Source: Microstegium vimineum
Taxonomy: Eukaryota; Streptophyta; Magnoliopsida; Poales; Poaceae
Reading direction: 5' to 3'
NCBI GenBank assembly: GCA_022036555.1
Contig: CM039130.1
Coordinates: 9,517,964-9,581,963 of the forward strand
Length of the DNA stretch: 64,000 bases
Both the position numbers and the translations under genes were made by a program. Positions 1-11,390 of the stretch are shown one piece after another (the stretch's first letter is position 1; each line of letters starts with the position of its first letter). A model generated the notes under the pieces. The model was not told the DNA's origin and did no database searches. It worked only from the letters and a program-made list of their open reading frames with translations.

Positions 1-35
1 GTTACTTTCCCTAGCTGCCCCGTATGGACTTCTCG

Positions 36-290
36 TTCATCAAAATGATGTGAAAACATCTTTCCTTAATGGAGAGTTGGATGAGGAAATATGTATGGAT
101 CAGGGTGATGGGTTCGTAGTAAAAGTTGAAGAGCGCAAGGTGTGAAGTTACAGAAATCTTTGTATGGCTTGAAACAAGTGCCTAAACAATGGCAGAAGTT
201 TGACACAACTTTAACGAGTGTAGGCTTTATCGTAAATGAAGCTGATAGGTGTGTGCACTATTGACATGATGGGGAAATTATGTCATATGG
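36..290 (+). pseudogene. Ty1/Copia reverse transcriptase fragment
   Basis: Translation gives two recognisable pieces of a Copia-type reverse transcriptase: QNDVKTSFLNGELDEE near 39-90 and YGLKQVPKQW near 163-195, the latter followed by a stretch resembling the Copia motif around VNEADRCVHY. They lie in order but in different frames, separated by a stop after about 145, and the second ends at a TGA near 263. The protein would copy retrotransposon RNA into DNA; the catalytic YVDD block is not visible, so this is a decayed fragment cut by the window edge. Family call is firm, lineage is not. Confidence 0.8.
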
Positions 291-350
291 TCTTCTCGTT
301 CATCAAAAGGATGTGAAAACATCTTTCCTTAATGTAGAGTTGGATGAGGA
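288..350 (+). repeat. Second copy of a 60-bp Copia RT segment
   Basis: This stretch repeats positions 28-87 almost exactly, including the codons for DVKTSFLN. Both copies lie in the same orientation about 260 bp apart, so the Copia remnant was rearranged locally (tandem duplication or recombination) after insertion. The second copy runs straight into unrelated AT-rich repeat DNA. Confidence 0.75.
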
Positions 351-356
351 TATCTA

Positions 357-612
357 TACAACTTTAGAAGTAGCTAGACCGATTTCCATAAGATATTACT
401 TGTTTAAAAGCAATTTTCTCTGAAAATCAATATTTAAAAGTATGCTTTAGTCTAGACCCCTAGTGATTTTAGAGATTATGAATGTTATAAATCCTATATA
501 TAATAAATAAAATGAGACATCTCCAAAAAAACGTTATAGGTAGTGCTTCTCTAGAGGAGCTAGGTTGGTTTAGGACATGGAGTCCTACCAAACTAGCCGT
601 GAGCACTTTGGT
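357..612. repeat. Dispersed repeat, blocks in swapped order relative to 34741-34985
   Basis: Two sub-blocks are shared with 34741-34985. One contains TTTAGAAGTAGCTAGACCG and CCTATATATAATAAATAA; the other contains GCTTCTCTAGAGGAGCT, itself almost palindromic, followed by TTTAGGACATGGAGTC. Here the first block precedes the second; in the other copy the order is reversed. About 55 bp are inserted inside the first block here. The family is not identified; the palindromic core suggests a MITE-like foldback. Confidence 0.6.
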
Positions 613-955
613 TAAATAGGTGTTGATGCCAAAAAAGGGGTTCTAGCGTCAGCACCGCGCAAGGCCTGCGGAGACCGTGCAACAGCAGAGTTTGATCTCC
701 TAAGCCTCTTAAGCGGCTCATGCCACTTTAGGGATTGATCTCAGGCATGCTAGTCAATTTGACCTGCAATTGACAAGGAGATAAAATGTCAAATTATGGA
801 ACCTGTCGGTTGTTGCCAGATAGTTCCATGGATGTGCGGCTCTCACATAGCCGATGAGTGAAGGATATTGACTAGAGAGTCAACTCCAAATAGTATAAAA
901 GTATAATACAAGATTAAGCTAAACTTAAGGTCAATCTCAAAGAAGAAACATCCGT
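613..955. other. Unassigned stretch left of the primer-binding site
   Basis: No coding potential recognised. By position on the minus strand it would be leader or 5' internal sequence of an Athila-type element whose LTR is 982-2218. It starts near TGTTGATGCC at 612, which resembles an LTR edge, but I cannot confirm an LTR here. Confidence 0.3.
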
Positions 956-973
956 TCCCTAGCAACGACGCCA
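956..973 (-). other. Primer-binding site, tRNA-Asp type
   Basis: Read on the minus strand the site is TGGCGTCGTTGCTAGGGA, close to the complement of the 3' end of plant tRNA-Asp (TGGCGCCGTTGCCGGGGA expected, three differences). It lies 8 bp beyond the LTR at 982-2218. This primer type is usual for Athila-type Ty3 elements and shows that element DNA once continued to the left of that LTR. Confidence 0.75.
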
Positions 974-981
974 AAAATGCT

Positions 982-2218
982 TGTTGGTATTTCTTAGATG
1001 CAAACGAGTAAGTTAATTATCCGCAAGTGCACAGATAAACACCGATTGTAGCACTTCACCAAGCTAACCCAATTTTAAATATTGAACCCAAAGGAATGGT
1101 GTTATGAGGAAGACTAAGTCTATAAACTTAACTAGTTTCACAACCTAGTATAGATAACTATCGATAAGAGGAGAAAGAACCAAGGACTTTCTAGTTTTGG
1201 TCACTGGGTAAGCTTTATCTTTTATGATCTTTAAGGGTGATGACTTAAATAAGAGTAGAAAACAGAGTTCTCTCCTACCAAGCACCTATATGCTTGCCAA
1301 ACCTATTACGGGAAACGGACTATAGAGGAATCAACGTAGCTACAAAAGTCACCTACGTGAGCTACCGTTATCCAAAAAATTAGGGGACAATCACAAGTAA
1401 ACCCTAGCCTAGGCACCACGCCTACACTATGAATTACTACTTCAATCAAGTAATGATCAAGATCAAAGCACTCAAGAAGAGTTGTAAACATAAAGAACAA
1501 TAAGGATAATTGCTTACTTGAACCATAAGTCGAATACCAGGGCATCTCAGAATACAAATCCTGGGTGAGAGGAATCTGATCCCAAAGAATACAACGATGA
1601 AGAAGAACCAACAGGCCAGAACTCCTCCAGAACTCTACTCTCCAACTCTATATCTCTAATCTCTAAATAGAGCTTGCTCTACATGGAACTAGTCTCTCTT
1701 GATTGCTGGCCTAGATCTACTAGATAGGAATTATGGCTTCATGCTCTTGAGCTTCTGATCTGGCTTGGCTCCAGGGGGTACATGCCTCTGTTTATAGCCC
1801 AGAGGGATGCACAACAGCCATTGGATCAAACCAACATAGTGTAGGGCTGAGATGACTCCTCAAAGGCGGTGGAGGAAGCTTCCAGAAGAAGGCAGGCAGT
1901 GGGCCTAGGGGGGCCGCCTGGCCCCACCCCATACCGGACGGCCCCCACATGTCAGGGTCTCGGGCCCCGCTTTGCTCCGGTGTCTTCGGGATCCTCCATG
2001 AGTTGATTGGCAACTATATCTCCGCGGGATTTATTCGATATCTATTCTGATTCGATCCCTTTTATTGCTCTTTTCTAGAATGGTCCCTGGAAAATAATAG
2101 AATACCAAAACTCATGGAATTTGTTAGATAAAGCCCTATATTTCTATATTTTATATGTGATTGATCCATTTATTATGTTTATAATTGTATTAAAAGTTGA
2201 CGCTAACGACCATCAACA
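982..2218 (-). repeat. Athila-type Ty3 LTR (1237 bp)
   Basis: The block starts TGTTGGTATT and ends CCATCAACA on the plus strand, giving the TG...CA ends of an LTR. It contains the conserved patch around CCGCAAGTGCACAG and TTGTAGCACTTCACC that also occurs in the LTRs at 4141-5644 and 15162-16849. A minus-strand TATA box (TATAAA, complement of 1791-1796) gives the direction. It has a primer-binding site on its left (956-973) and a polypurine tract on its right (2219-2232), both on the minus strand, so it served as 5' LTR for sequence to the left and 3' LTR for sequence to the right. Confidence 0.75.
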
Positions 2219-2232
2219 AGCTCCCCCACACT
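2219..2232 (-). other. Polypurine tract
   Basis: On the minus strand AAGTGTGGGGGAGCT runs directly into the LTR start TGTTGATGG. A purine-rich tract touching the LTR is the priming site for plus-strand DNA synthesis and fixes the 3' LTR side of the element that extends rightwards. The equivalent tract of the neighbouring element is at 5645-5658. Confidence 0.7.
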
Positions 2233-2902
2233 TAGGCTTTTACTCATCTCAAGAAAAGGTTGGTTAAGAAATATAAATTTAAGACATAACATAAAGATAA
2301 ACTTTATCATAAGACTTTCCCATGTCATTTGAAAAGAAATGCATACCTTTTTTTGCAATAAAAAGGAAATGCATACCATGATTCTTAAGTGATTGGAGAA
2401 CAGAATAGCTCGAATAGATTACCTTCTTCTTTCAATCAAGTCTCTAGAGAGTTTTGTAGAATTTTTGAAAAGAAACCCTGCAAAAGATGTAAGAGAATAC
2501 GCCGCTATTTCCTTAGATCAGAATACTTTAATTGTAATCATTCTTCTTTTATTATTTCTCCTTATGCTGTCATCCTCTCCTTCTAAGAAGTATGGTGCTT
2601 CAGACTTTTGTCCATTTTTAATTCCCTCTATCTTCTCCCATGCATCTTTTGGCATGGATTATTTTCACATATTTTTGTATAAGCCTCATACAACTCTTCT
2701 GAGGAGGATGATTCAAACATATGAAGTGAAATTATTATTTTATTCAAATTTAATTCTGATCATAGGAGCATAGCAAAGTACTCAACTTGCAATCTTTCAA
2801 CGGTTTTTGAATTTGAAGAATAAATGCTCTAGAGACAAGATATCATAAATCAAGTTCTCACATCTTACTATATCTTATTCTCAATCATCTTAAGTAATAT
2901 AT

Positions 2903-2936
<34 letters not shown>

Positions 2937-3499
2937 ATTTAAATGAATTGTAACATGACTTGTGGGAAAAGTATTATGTAAGTTTATTCTCAAGCTATGA
3001 ATTAAATCATCTTTTTATTAATCAAGAGCATTTAACATGTGGATTTCAGTTCGGATCAAAACAATATATATATTTGTAAAGTGTATAACTCAAACCTGAC
3101 CGTGGACGCAGTGGGTCGGGGGATGCTGGGTCCCGCTTTGTCAAACATGATCTTTGTTTGATTATTTTCCGAATTGCATTAATTTCCTGAGCTAACTTTA
3201 TTTCGTGGTCGTGGTGTGTCTCCCCACACTTGTTTTTCCTATATTCTTTTCTGCGCAACATGTGGAGACAAAACAGACATACCAAAATATAGAGAGTAGA
3301 GTGGATAATAAAGGCATTGAAATTAACAGGGCACTTTATTCATGATTAATCAAACACTCTAAACAACTGAATTTAAAGACTGAATTTAAAGACTAAGACA
3401 TACTTTAACTTTAAAATGATAAACTTAACTAAGGCGTGCCCTATTACAAGGATAACTAAGCGTTGTTGTTGTTCGGGAGGACTATGGCTCTAAGCTGAT
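2233..3499. other. Non-coding 3' internal region of an Athila-type element, with an AT microsatellite
   Basis: AT-rich DNA between the minus-strand ORF (3500-4071) and the polypurine tract. An (AT)n/(GTAT)n microsatellite occupies about 2896-2938. Open frames here are short and show no domain. A long non-coding stretch before the 3' LTR is also seen in the neighbouring element (5659-7417). Confidence 0.5.
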
Positions 3500-4071
3500 T
3501 ATTGCTCCTCTTCAGGGCAGCAATCTCCCTCATTGATTTCAACGAGCCTACTCATGGCGGTCATGGTTGAAAGTCTGAGCCTACTCTCTGACTGAAGAGA
3601 GTTGATGGAATTGGAGAGTGAGTTGATCCTCTCCTCTAGCATAAGCGTGGGAGCAGATCTCTTCGGTTATGGTCTAGGCTTAGTGTAGCGGACTTGGCTT
3701 GAGGATGCACGAATTCCTTCAAAGGATGGACAGGTTGACACATACTTTGCACAAGTAATGTCCCCGAACTTGTTATAGTTAATGGATTTAAGCTTCCCGT
3801 TCTCCACTGGAGGTAGCAGCTTGGTACCCTTGGGGATAGCGATTCGTGGTCCTCGTGATGAGTCTCCTAGCAAAAGTCTTGATAGAAGCGAAGGAAGAGT
3901 GGGTAGCTCTTGGACATGGTAAGCTTGCTTGTGACGTTGGCGCGAGGGTACTTTGGCTAGGCGCTTGGATGGAACGGTGGAAAGAGGCTTGGGTTGAGCA
4001 AGGACGAGGGCCAGGGAGTCTTCTTTCTTGCCCCGGTTGGCACCGCAGATGTCCATCTCCTTGCAGGCCAT
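3500..4071 (-). pseudogene. Athila-type ORF downstream of integrase, coiled-coil C-terminus
   Basis: A minus-strand frame starts with MACKEMDICG at 4071 and stays open to an in-frame TAA just after KPRP (near 3670). It then continues in the same frame with a heptad-rich stretch beginning LMLEERINSLSNS to about 3500. Size, position and coiled-coil end match the better preserved ORF at 7418-8241 in the neighbouring element. In Athila elements this slot is often called env-like, but I see no signal peptide or membrane segment, so no envelope function is claimed. It is broken by at least one stop. Confidence 0.55.
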
Positions 4072-4140
4072 GGGAGCTATTGACTAGAGAGTTTAACTAG
4101 AGAGATGAGGAGGCTTTGATGGGATGAGAATGAAGGAGGT

Positions 4141-5644
4141 TGTTGACACCAGATAGTGGCAAACGGGAATACTGTAAGCGCACAGTAGTCAATTGTAGCT
4201 CTTCACTAGGAGTATTCCAGGTATCGTATTTTCTACGAGGAACACGAAGTGTACAAACTAGAATATCAAGGAGTCCTATGATGAACAAAAGAGCCTATGC
4301 TCGTTGGGTAGAGAGGTTATATGTATAGCAAGGATATCTGACTAGTATAGAAGGTATACCAACTGATTCAGTTCCCCGCAAACCGAGGCGATAGATGAAA
4401 CAACAAGAGACAAAACCCCAGCCCAAAGCGGCTATCCTTTTACTGGAGCCTAACCTTTTAAGAACTTGCCTATAACCACATGGCAGGGATCAAAGGCTCA
4501 GACAGGGCTATCACCACCTGCTGACATCTGCTCGAACCGTGCGACAAGCGGCCTACACAGGTAAGATATAGTCTAGACACCGCGTCCACACTACACTTAC
4601 TACTCTAGAACTCTAGTTTGGACCAGAGCACTCTACCGATAAAGTAAAGCGGTGCACAAATAAGACAGGTTTAATAACTACTAAACCAAAGCTAGAATAT
4701 CAAATACTATAGATAACTCGGGTGAAGTACTTATAGAGAAGAACTTACATCCGCTGAGGAACTCCTCGGAGAAGACTCCCGACAGGCCCAGGGCTTTCTC
4801 CTTCAGACTTTCCTCACCCTCGCCCTTTAGGCATAGAACACCAGCAGAGCTTCGATAAGCTACTGGTGAGTGGACTACTCTATTGAATCATGAGTTGTAA
4901 GTGAAGGCCTAGGGGGTATTTATAGCTAGAGGTGGAGTAGGGGCTACTCCGGTGCCACGTCAGTGATCCGCGTCACCTCCATCAGCCACCATAGGATCAA
5001 ACTGTCATTGTAACCGCCTCAAATCAATGGTGGAGATCAAGTTGATGCATGGCGGCATGCATGAAAGCGGTGGAGAGCTTGGGAAGGCTTTTGGGCACAT
5101 GGGCCATGTCGGCCGACCTGCCTATGGCAGGTGGGGGCCTCCCCTTCCTTCTAGAAGCTGACCCCATAGGTCAGGGGGCCTGTGGGTGGCCTCTGGGCCC
5201 ACACTCCAGGTCGGCCAACCTAGAGTTGAGGCTTCTGGCCTCCTCCTTTCATGTGGAGCATGACCCACATGTCATTGACACCCTATAGAAGTTTGGTGTT
5301 TTTCCGAGATACTTTGTGGGCCCATGGGTCCTCGTGCTTTGATCTAGAACCATTGAAAGGAAGCACAGAGTAGATCCAAGGGTGGATCTTTACTCTAGAA
5401 GGTGTCACTTGGATCATGGGTGCATAGGAGGCCTTGGTGGGCCCTTAGTGGGGTTGTCCAACCCCCTAAGTGGGCCCACAGGCTCCCAAATGTCCCCATT
5501 TGTCATTACCTATAAAAATATTCAAGGGACATGTGGAACCAATTATTTGATAAAATATGCTCTAGCTATGTTATTATTCCTTGGAAATTGGGTACGTTGA
5601 TGGTGTTTAGAGCATGTAAAAGTGTATCATATCTAGCGTCAACA
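4141..5644 (-). repeat. Athila-type Ty3 LTR (1504 bp)
   Basis: It starts TGTTGACACC and ends GCGTCAACA, with 5-bp inverted ends TGTTG/CAACA. It shares the AAGCGCACAG and TTGTAGCTCTTCAC patch with the other Athila-type LTRs. A minus-strand TATAAATA lies at 4917-4924 (complement), and a polypurine tract abuts it on the right. No primer-binding site is seen on its left, so this is the 3' LTR of the element whose pol lies at 8694-10300. It interrupts the internal region of the element carrying 3500-4071, so the two are nested. Confidence 0.8.
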
Positions 5645-5658
5645 AGATCCCCCACACT
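5645..5658 (-). other. Polypurine tract
   Basis: On the minus strand TAGTGTGGGGGATC runs straight into the LTR start TGTTGACGC. It is the twin of the tract at 2219-2232 and ties the LTR at 4141-5644 to the internal sequence on its right. Confidence 0.7.
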
Positions 5659-7417
5659 AAGTCTTTGCTCGTCCTAGAGTAAAGGTTAGAAATAGAATCA
5701 AGCATGATTATAACATCTTAGGATATAGCAATCATAAAGATTACTTCAAGACATTTCTCATACCAGTGGAGTATGTGGCATTGTCTAACATGTTTCCTTT
5801 AGAGGTTGAGAAATGGAATAGTTCTCAAAGCAAAGTCATCTTCCCATTTTCATATCTTAGTACTTGGAGGTTTTGATAAATTTTCAAAAGAAAACACATA
5901 GATCACTTTTACTCCTCAAGTAGTACTCTAAGATCTCTCAAAAGTGTATAATCCTTACCAAGTCATAACGTGATGTTGCCTTTCTTTGTTTCATCCTACT
6001 CTCATAAGGCGTATGTGGAGCTCAGGTAGGGACAAACATGATAACATACTTGAATTGCATATATTGTAAAGTCAAAACAAGGATCCAAGGAGAAAAGAGT
6101 CCGTCCTAGATCAAGATGTGCATGTGTATGGAACATGGTACATGGAAAATAATGCTTCTTTATTGAATTGATCTCTCTCTAACTTATTCTATTGAGACAT
6201 GACTATCATTTATTTTTGTCATGTGCTTTCATGTGCTCATTATTATTTTTTTCTTTTTTCTCTTTTTTTCAATACTTAGGATCTTCATGTGTCCCTATTT
6301 TTTTCTTTTATACTTTTGCATATCCCATGCCTCGTCTAATAATATAATACTAGAGATATATCAAACTTTTTAAAGCATGAAGCATTTATTTGTGGAAAAT
6401 GTAAGGCATGTTGTTGTGTACTTCCAGTGTAGAAGCAGCATATATATGTGGTGTGTACGTGATCTTGATCTTGAGACTATGACAAAATTCTCAACAAGGG
6501 TCAACAAGGTTTGACCAAACTCAATACATAAACAAGTAATATAAGAAAGGTTTAAACATGTATGCACATAGCATTTCGGCTTTGGTAGAAATTTTCACTA
6601 TTGAGGAGTTAGTGACACTATAGTTTTATGACATTTTCATAAATAAACTCCAAGCACTTTGAATAGAAGAGGTATGAATCATGAGCTAAGAACTATATCA
6701 CATTAATTAACAACTTAGTCAATATGATTTTCCTATGAATATATTCTCCACAAGTCTAAGTATATGCAAGAAATAACTTTATGATGTTTCTATCTTTTAA
6801 AATGTCATAAATCATGTTACTTAGCAGATTTCATTCTTAGATGTAAGTCTTCTTTTATTTATTTTATTCAATTTAAAAGGGAAATAAAGACAAATATAAA
6901 TGAAATATATCAGAAAGAGAGGGGGAGTGTAGCAAACCAGTGAGAAACGTCGTGGATGAGCAGTGGATGCTGACTGGTGGGCCTAGAGACTCCTAGTGGG
7001 GCCGGCCAACCCCACTATGGTGGCCATTGGGCTCCGCGTTGCTTGACATGTGTCCCTTACCTCTAAGGATGTTAACGGTGTTGACCCTTTTCTTTTTGGG
7101 TTCAAACACACGTCGGTCGACGTTGTTTTGTAGCCGTTAAGGCCCAAATTTGATGTGCCAACTCTCCATCTGGTGCACATCAGTTTGGCATGCCCATCTT
7201 TGTTAAACAGGAGAAATGGATGTCACTCGACGCATCCCCCACACTAGATCTGAGCCTGGTTATCACAGAACCTCAACCGTCAAGTGCAGGGGCTCTGTTG
7301 GTGGTAACACACCAACAGAACCAAAGATTTTTTTATTCAACATTAGGCACTTGTTACATTAGGGGAAATTAAATGGAATGAAAATAAATCTATCCTAGTG
7401 CCTAATGTGTGTTGTGC
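5659..7417. other. Non-coding 3' internal region of an Athila-type element
   Basis: Mostly AT-rich DNA between the extra ORF (7418-8241) and the polypurine tract. Open frames are short, overlap on both strands and show no domain. Part of 6950-7200 resembles LTR-like GC-rich DNA but no ends can be defined. Confidence 0.4.
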
Positions 7418-8241
7418 TTAGGGAGAAGGAGGGCGGATGACGTCCTCGTGTCCTACGGCCTTTGCAAGGCACTTAAACTTCACATTGGTGCTAATGCGAA
7501 GGGCACGGAAATCGTCTTCTAGAGATGAACGTTCCATCTTCTCTTCTGCTAGCCTCTCTTCTAACTCCCTATTACTCTCCCTAAGATTTGCTACAACCTT
7601 AAAGAGCTTTTCCATGTCTCTTTTTTCTACAAAGGTGTCATCCTCAAACTGGCTCAGTGGACCATTGATAGATGGAGGATCACACCTTCTCCTAATCCTA
7701 GGAGAACTCACAGACTCTAGCGAATCTCGCAGCTTCCTTTTTTCCTCGGATGCGATTGGCGGGGTGAGCACCTTCTCGCGCCCCAGACCAGCACCGACGA
7801 TCTGGTGGTTCTTCATCATCGTGGGCGTCGAGGGAGAGTATGACAAGGAGTACTCTAACCTCGTCATGTCACCCGAAGAGATGGTGACGGCCTTCTTCAT
7901 CGCCACCATGGCACCCTTCCCCTTGGGTGCCAATTGGCCCGTGGTAGACCTCTTCGGCGTGGTGGAGTGTGCAGGGGCCTTCGTAATGACGTGACGTGGC
8001 AACATCGATCTCGCAGCAGAGCGGGAACCACCGGAGGGGGAGGACAGGGTCGGTCGACCCCTAGACTGGTCACCCGACCCCCCTCTGCCCCTATGAAGCC
8101 CACTAGCGGTGGCACCATGGCCAGGGGCACTACAACGACGACCTCGACTACCATGGCTGAGATCTGGCCCTCCAGAGCGATGAACGGGTCATTGGAGGGA
8201 CCTTCTTCGTGTGGAACTAGCGGCATCTTGGTGGGAGCCAT
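7418..8241 (-). pseudogene. Athila-type extra ORF between integrase and 3' LTR
   Basis: The likely start is MAPTKMPLVPHEEG at 8241. After about 80 codons the homologous reading passes to another frame (start seen as MLPRHVITK at 8005), so one frameshift lies near 8000. The last 90 residues are strongly heptad-patterned and charged (for example RELEERLAEEKMERSS), a probable coiled coil, ending at 7418. It lies downstream of integrase on the same strand and has a decayed relative at 3500-4071. Its function is unknown; no membrane segment or signal peptide is seen. Confidence 0.55.
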
Positions 8242-8693
8242 GGAGTGGTGGTAGAATGGTGGTTCAAGGAAGGAGATGGACTGCTGGTGAAGAAGAATGG
8301 CAAGGTGGGAGGAAGAAGAAGGAGAGGGAAGGTTTAAAGAAGGCTTTTGCCAACGTTCCTGCCCTTCTTTCGCAAGGAAACGATCGGGATACCAGGGGAA
8401 CATTGTGCCAACGTTCGGGAAAGACCGAGCCTGGCTGAACGCGTCAAGCCCGCGTTGGCCGACACCCCTATAGAGGATTTGGCGTAAACCGGAGGTGGAA
8501 TATGCATCTCCTAGTGCTCTAATGCCTGTGGCCAGGAAATGGGCCTTATTGGGCTCAAAAGCACGTCGCCTGACGTGACTTTGGCTCTAAAAGGGCTGAA
8601 AATTTACGTGCAAGCTACTAAAGGTAAGTACATTCTACTCTAGGAAAAGAAAGTTTATTTGACAAAGTAAAATTTTAGCATAAATTTTCATGT

Positions 8694-10300
8694 TCAAGTC
8701 AGATCATGATCTTCAATAAAACTTACTTCATCAATTTCTTTTTCAGGTGGAGAATGTTCATGAAAAACTTTAAGTCGTTGGCCATTTACCTTAAATATGT
8801 AGCCATCGTCATCTTGTAGTGTGACCGCTCCGTGAGTGGCAACGTTGATGACGAGGAATGGCCCTTCCCACTTGCTTTGAAGTTTTCTATGGCCAAATAG
8901 CTTGACCCTTGAGTTGAACAAGAGGACCTTGTCTCCTTGGTAGAATTCCTTTACCTTGATCCTCTTGTCATGCCATCTCTTCGTTCTCTCCTTGTAAATC
9001 CCGGCATTGTGGTATGCAGTTTCTCTCCATTCTTCTAGTTCCGAGATCTGCATCTTTCTATGTCTACCGACAGCTTGCAAGTCCATATTCCACTTTTTGA
9101 TGGCCCAATGTGCTCTAAACTCCAACTCTACAGTTAGGTGGCATGTTTTTCCGTATACAAGTTGGTATGGTGACATACCAATTGGCGTCTTGTATGCGGT
9201 CCTATATGCCCAGAGTGCATCAGGTAGCTTACTCTTCCATGCTATACCCATCTCATTGTCCGTCTTTTGCAGAATGTTCTTGATTTGTTTATTGGATGTT
9301 TCTGCTTGGCCACTTGTTTGAGGATGGTAGGGAGTTGCAACATTGTGTCTTATTCCTTGGTTTGCCAAGAAGCGACAGAACCCTTTGTCGATGAAGTGGG
9401 ATCCTCCATCACTGATGACTAATCTAGGGGTTCCAAACCTTGGAAAGATGACCTCTTGGAACATCTTTGTTGAACTTCAGGAATTAGCAGCTCGGCAGGG
9501 CAATGCTTCTACCCATTTTGACACATAATCCATTGCCACTAGGATATATTCATACCCTTGGGATTTGGGGAATGGCCCCATGTAGTCTATGCCCCACGCA
9601 TCAAAAATCTCTACTTGCAAATTGTTGGTGAGTGGCATCTCATCCCGGGTATTGATGTTTCCATGCTTCTGGCATCTTGCACACCTCTTCACATAATCTA
9701 GTGTGTCTTTGTACATGGTTGGCCAATAGAACTTGCTTTGCCAGATCTTTGCATTGGTTCTATATACTCCATAATGGCCGCCATATTCTGCCTCATGACA
9801 TCTCTCAATGATCTTGATGGCTTCATTGATGGGTACACATCTCCTTAACATCCCATCATTGTAGACTCTATATAGGTAAGGCTCATCCCAAAGGTGCACT
9901 TTGCTCTCTTGGGTGAGTTTCTTCTTGTTTACCCCAAGTGCTGCATATCCCACGACCATGACATTCACATTGTTCGCGTACCATGGGTTGGAGTTTGTGA
10001 TCTTGAGGAGTGTGTCGTCATGAAGGAAATCGTCAATGGGTAGATCCTGTCCATCTTTCAAATGCATTCTAGACAAGTGATCGGCTACATAATTTTCTAC
10101 TCCCTTTTATCTTTGATTTCTAAATCAAATTCTTGGGGGAGTAGGATCCATCTTATTAGACGTGGTTTAGCATCTTTCTTAGTTAGTAATTATTTGAGGG
10201 CAGCATGATCGGTATAAACAATTACCTTTGCCCCAACTAGATAAAATCTAAACTTCTCTATAGCAAAAACCACATCCAACATATCTTCTTGTTCCAGGTG
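8694..10300 (-). pseudogene. Athila-lineage Ty3 pol: RNase H end and integrase
   Basis: Minus-strand coding. Near 10210 the RNase H motif YTDHAALKYLL is visible, followed by a frameshift near 10090. From 10076 the integrase reads on: the H-H-C-C zinc-binding region (GGHYGVYRTN, CARCQKHGN), the core with WGIDYMGPFP, ISDGGSHF and an E in TSGQAETSN as the D-D-E triad, then a C-terminal stretch with GDKVLLFNSR and WEGPF. One in-frame TGA (9477-9479) breaks the core. Reverse transcriptase proper is missing because the sequence ends near 10300-10320 against Copia DNA. Its 3' LTR is 4141-5644. Confidence 0.9.
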
Positions 10301-10400
10301 GATGTTCAACCTTAACCGGTCTCCACTGAATAGCTGGTATATTAACAGTACTGTGGTACAAGGAGTATGACTCGCGTGCCGTTGGGATCTGGTGGGGGAT

Positions 10401-11343
10401 TGTTAGAGCTTTTGGGCAAGGCCCAAATAATGATTCCAAATAAATTCCAAAGGCCCACTCACACATGCATGTCATGGTGGGGGGCTTTAGTCCCACATTG
10501 CCTATCTAGAAGGAGTGAGATTTCCTTAAAGAGGTGAGCTCACTTCTTCTAGTTGAGCAATGGATGAGGAGAGGAAAGGAAGAAACACGCGCTCGCTCGC
10601 TCGCATCGCCGGGCGGGGCAGGGCCAATGGGCGCGCACACACGACATGCGCGTGAATGATCCGGTTATTTCCCGTCCCGATCTTTCGGGTGCACGGCTTC
10701 CTTTTGCTACTCTAAATTTTTGCATGCACGGAGAAAATTGCGCTGGCCAATTTTGACAAGCAATTAATCTCGTATTATGGTAATTATACTAATGACAGGT
10801 CAATTACCATAATGCTGTGATTAAGCGGCTAATTGCTTTCCTTAGTCGCGACGCTTGTATAAATAAAGGGCGTGACGTTGTCCTCAGTACGAGATTCAAC
10901 TCTTCCTGTCCACTAGCTGTGCTTCTGCCGTTCTTCCCCATCCCGTCGCCGACGTGCCATCGGCGCCAGGAGAGCAGGCTCCAAAGCTGGCGTCTCCTCG
11001 CGTCCCTGCACGGGGTTGGGGACGTATCAGATTTTTGGGAAGCGCCGTCGCGACTGATCGCTGGACGTCTTCTTCCCTCTACGCTGCCCATGTCGTCTTC
11101 TTCCATCGACGCCGCCGACGTCGTCTTCTTCCCTTGACGCCGTCGATCCGCACCACCGTAATAATGTCTCTTCTTTCTTCCTTTTTCACTCTTGTCTTCA
11201 CTTTGTTACTAGCACTTGAATTTATGTTCTTGTCTCAGATCGTAGTGCTAGTAGCAGATCATATGTCTATGATATATGTTGTTGTTCCTTTTATAATTAT
11301 CGGAATTAATTTATGCATCGCTAAATTGTAATTATTTCCAACA
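10401..11343 (+). repeat. Copia 3' LTR with polypurine tract
   Basis: The LTR starts TGTTAGAGCT and ends TTTCCAACA. Immediately upstream is the Copia-style tract GGGATCTGGTGGGGGA (about 10384-10399), so this is a plus-strand 3' LTR. A TATAAATAAAG promoter element lies near 10857-10867. Only about 80 bp of the element body remain to the left before Athila pol begins, so the rest is deleted; no 5' LTR is in the window. Small open frames inside (10817-11331) have no recognised product. Confidence 0.75.
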
Positions 11344-11390
11344 CAAAGAAGTATTTAAGAACCATAAAGTCATACATTGTCCGCTCAACT

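Noticed and set aside
3500..8241. Envelope genes in the two Athila-type elements
   Set aside because: The ORFs sit in the env position but show a coiled coil without signal peptide or membrane segment, so I did not call envelope.
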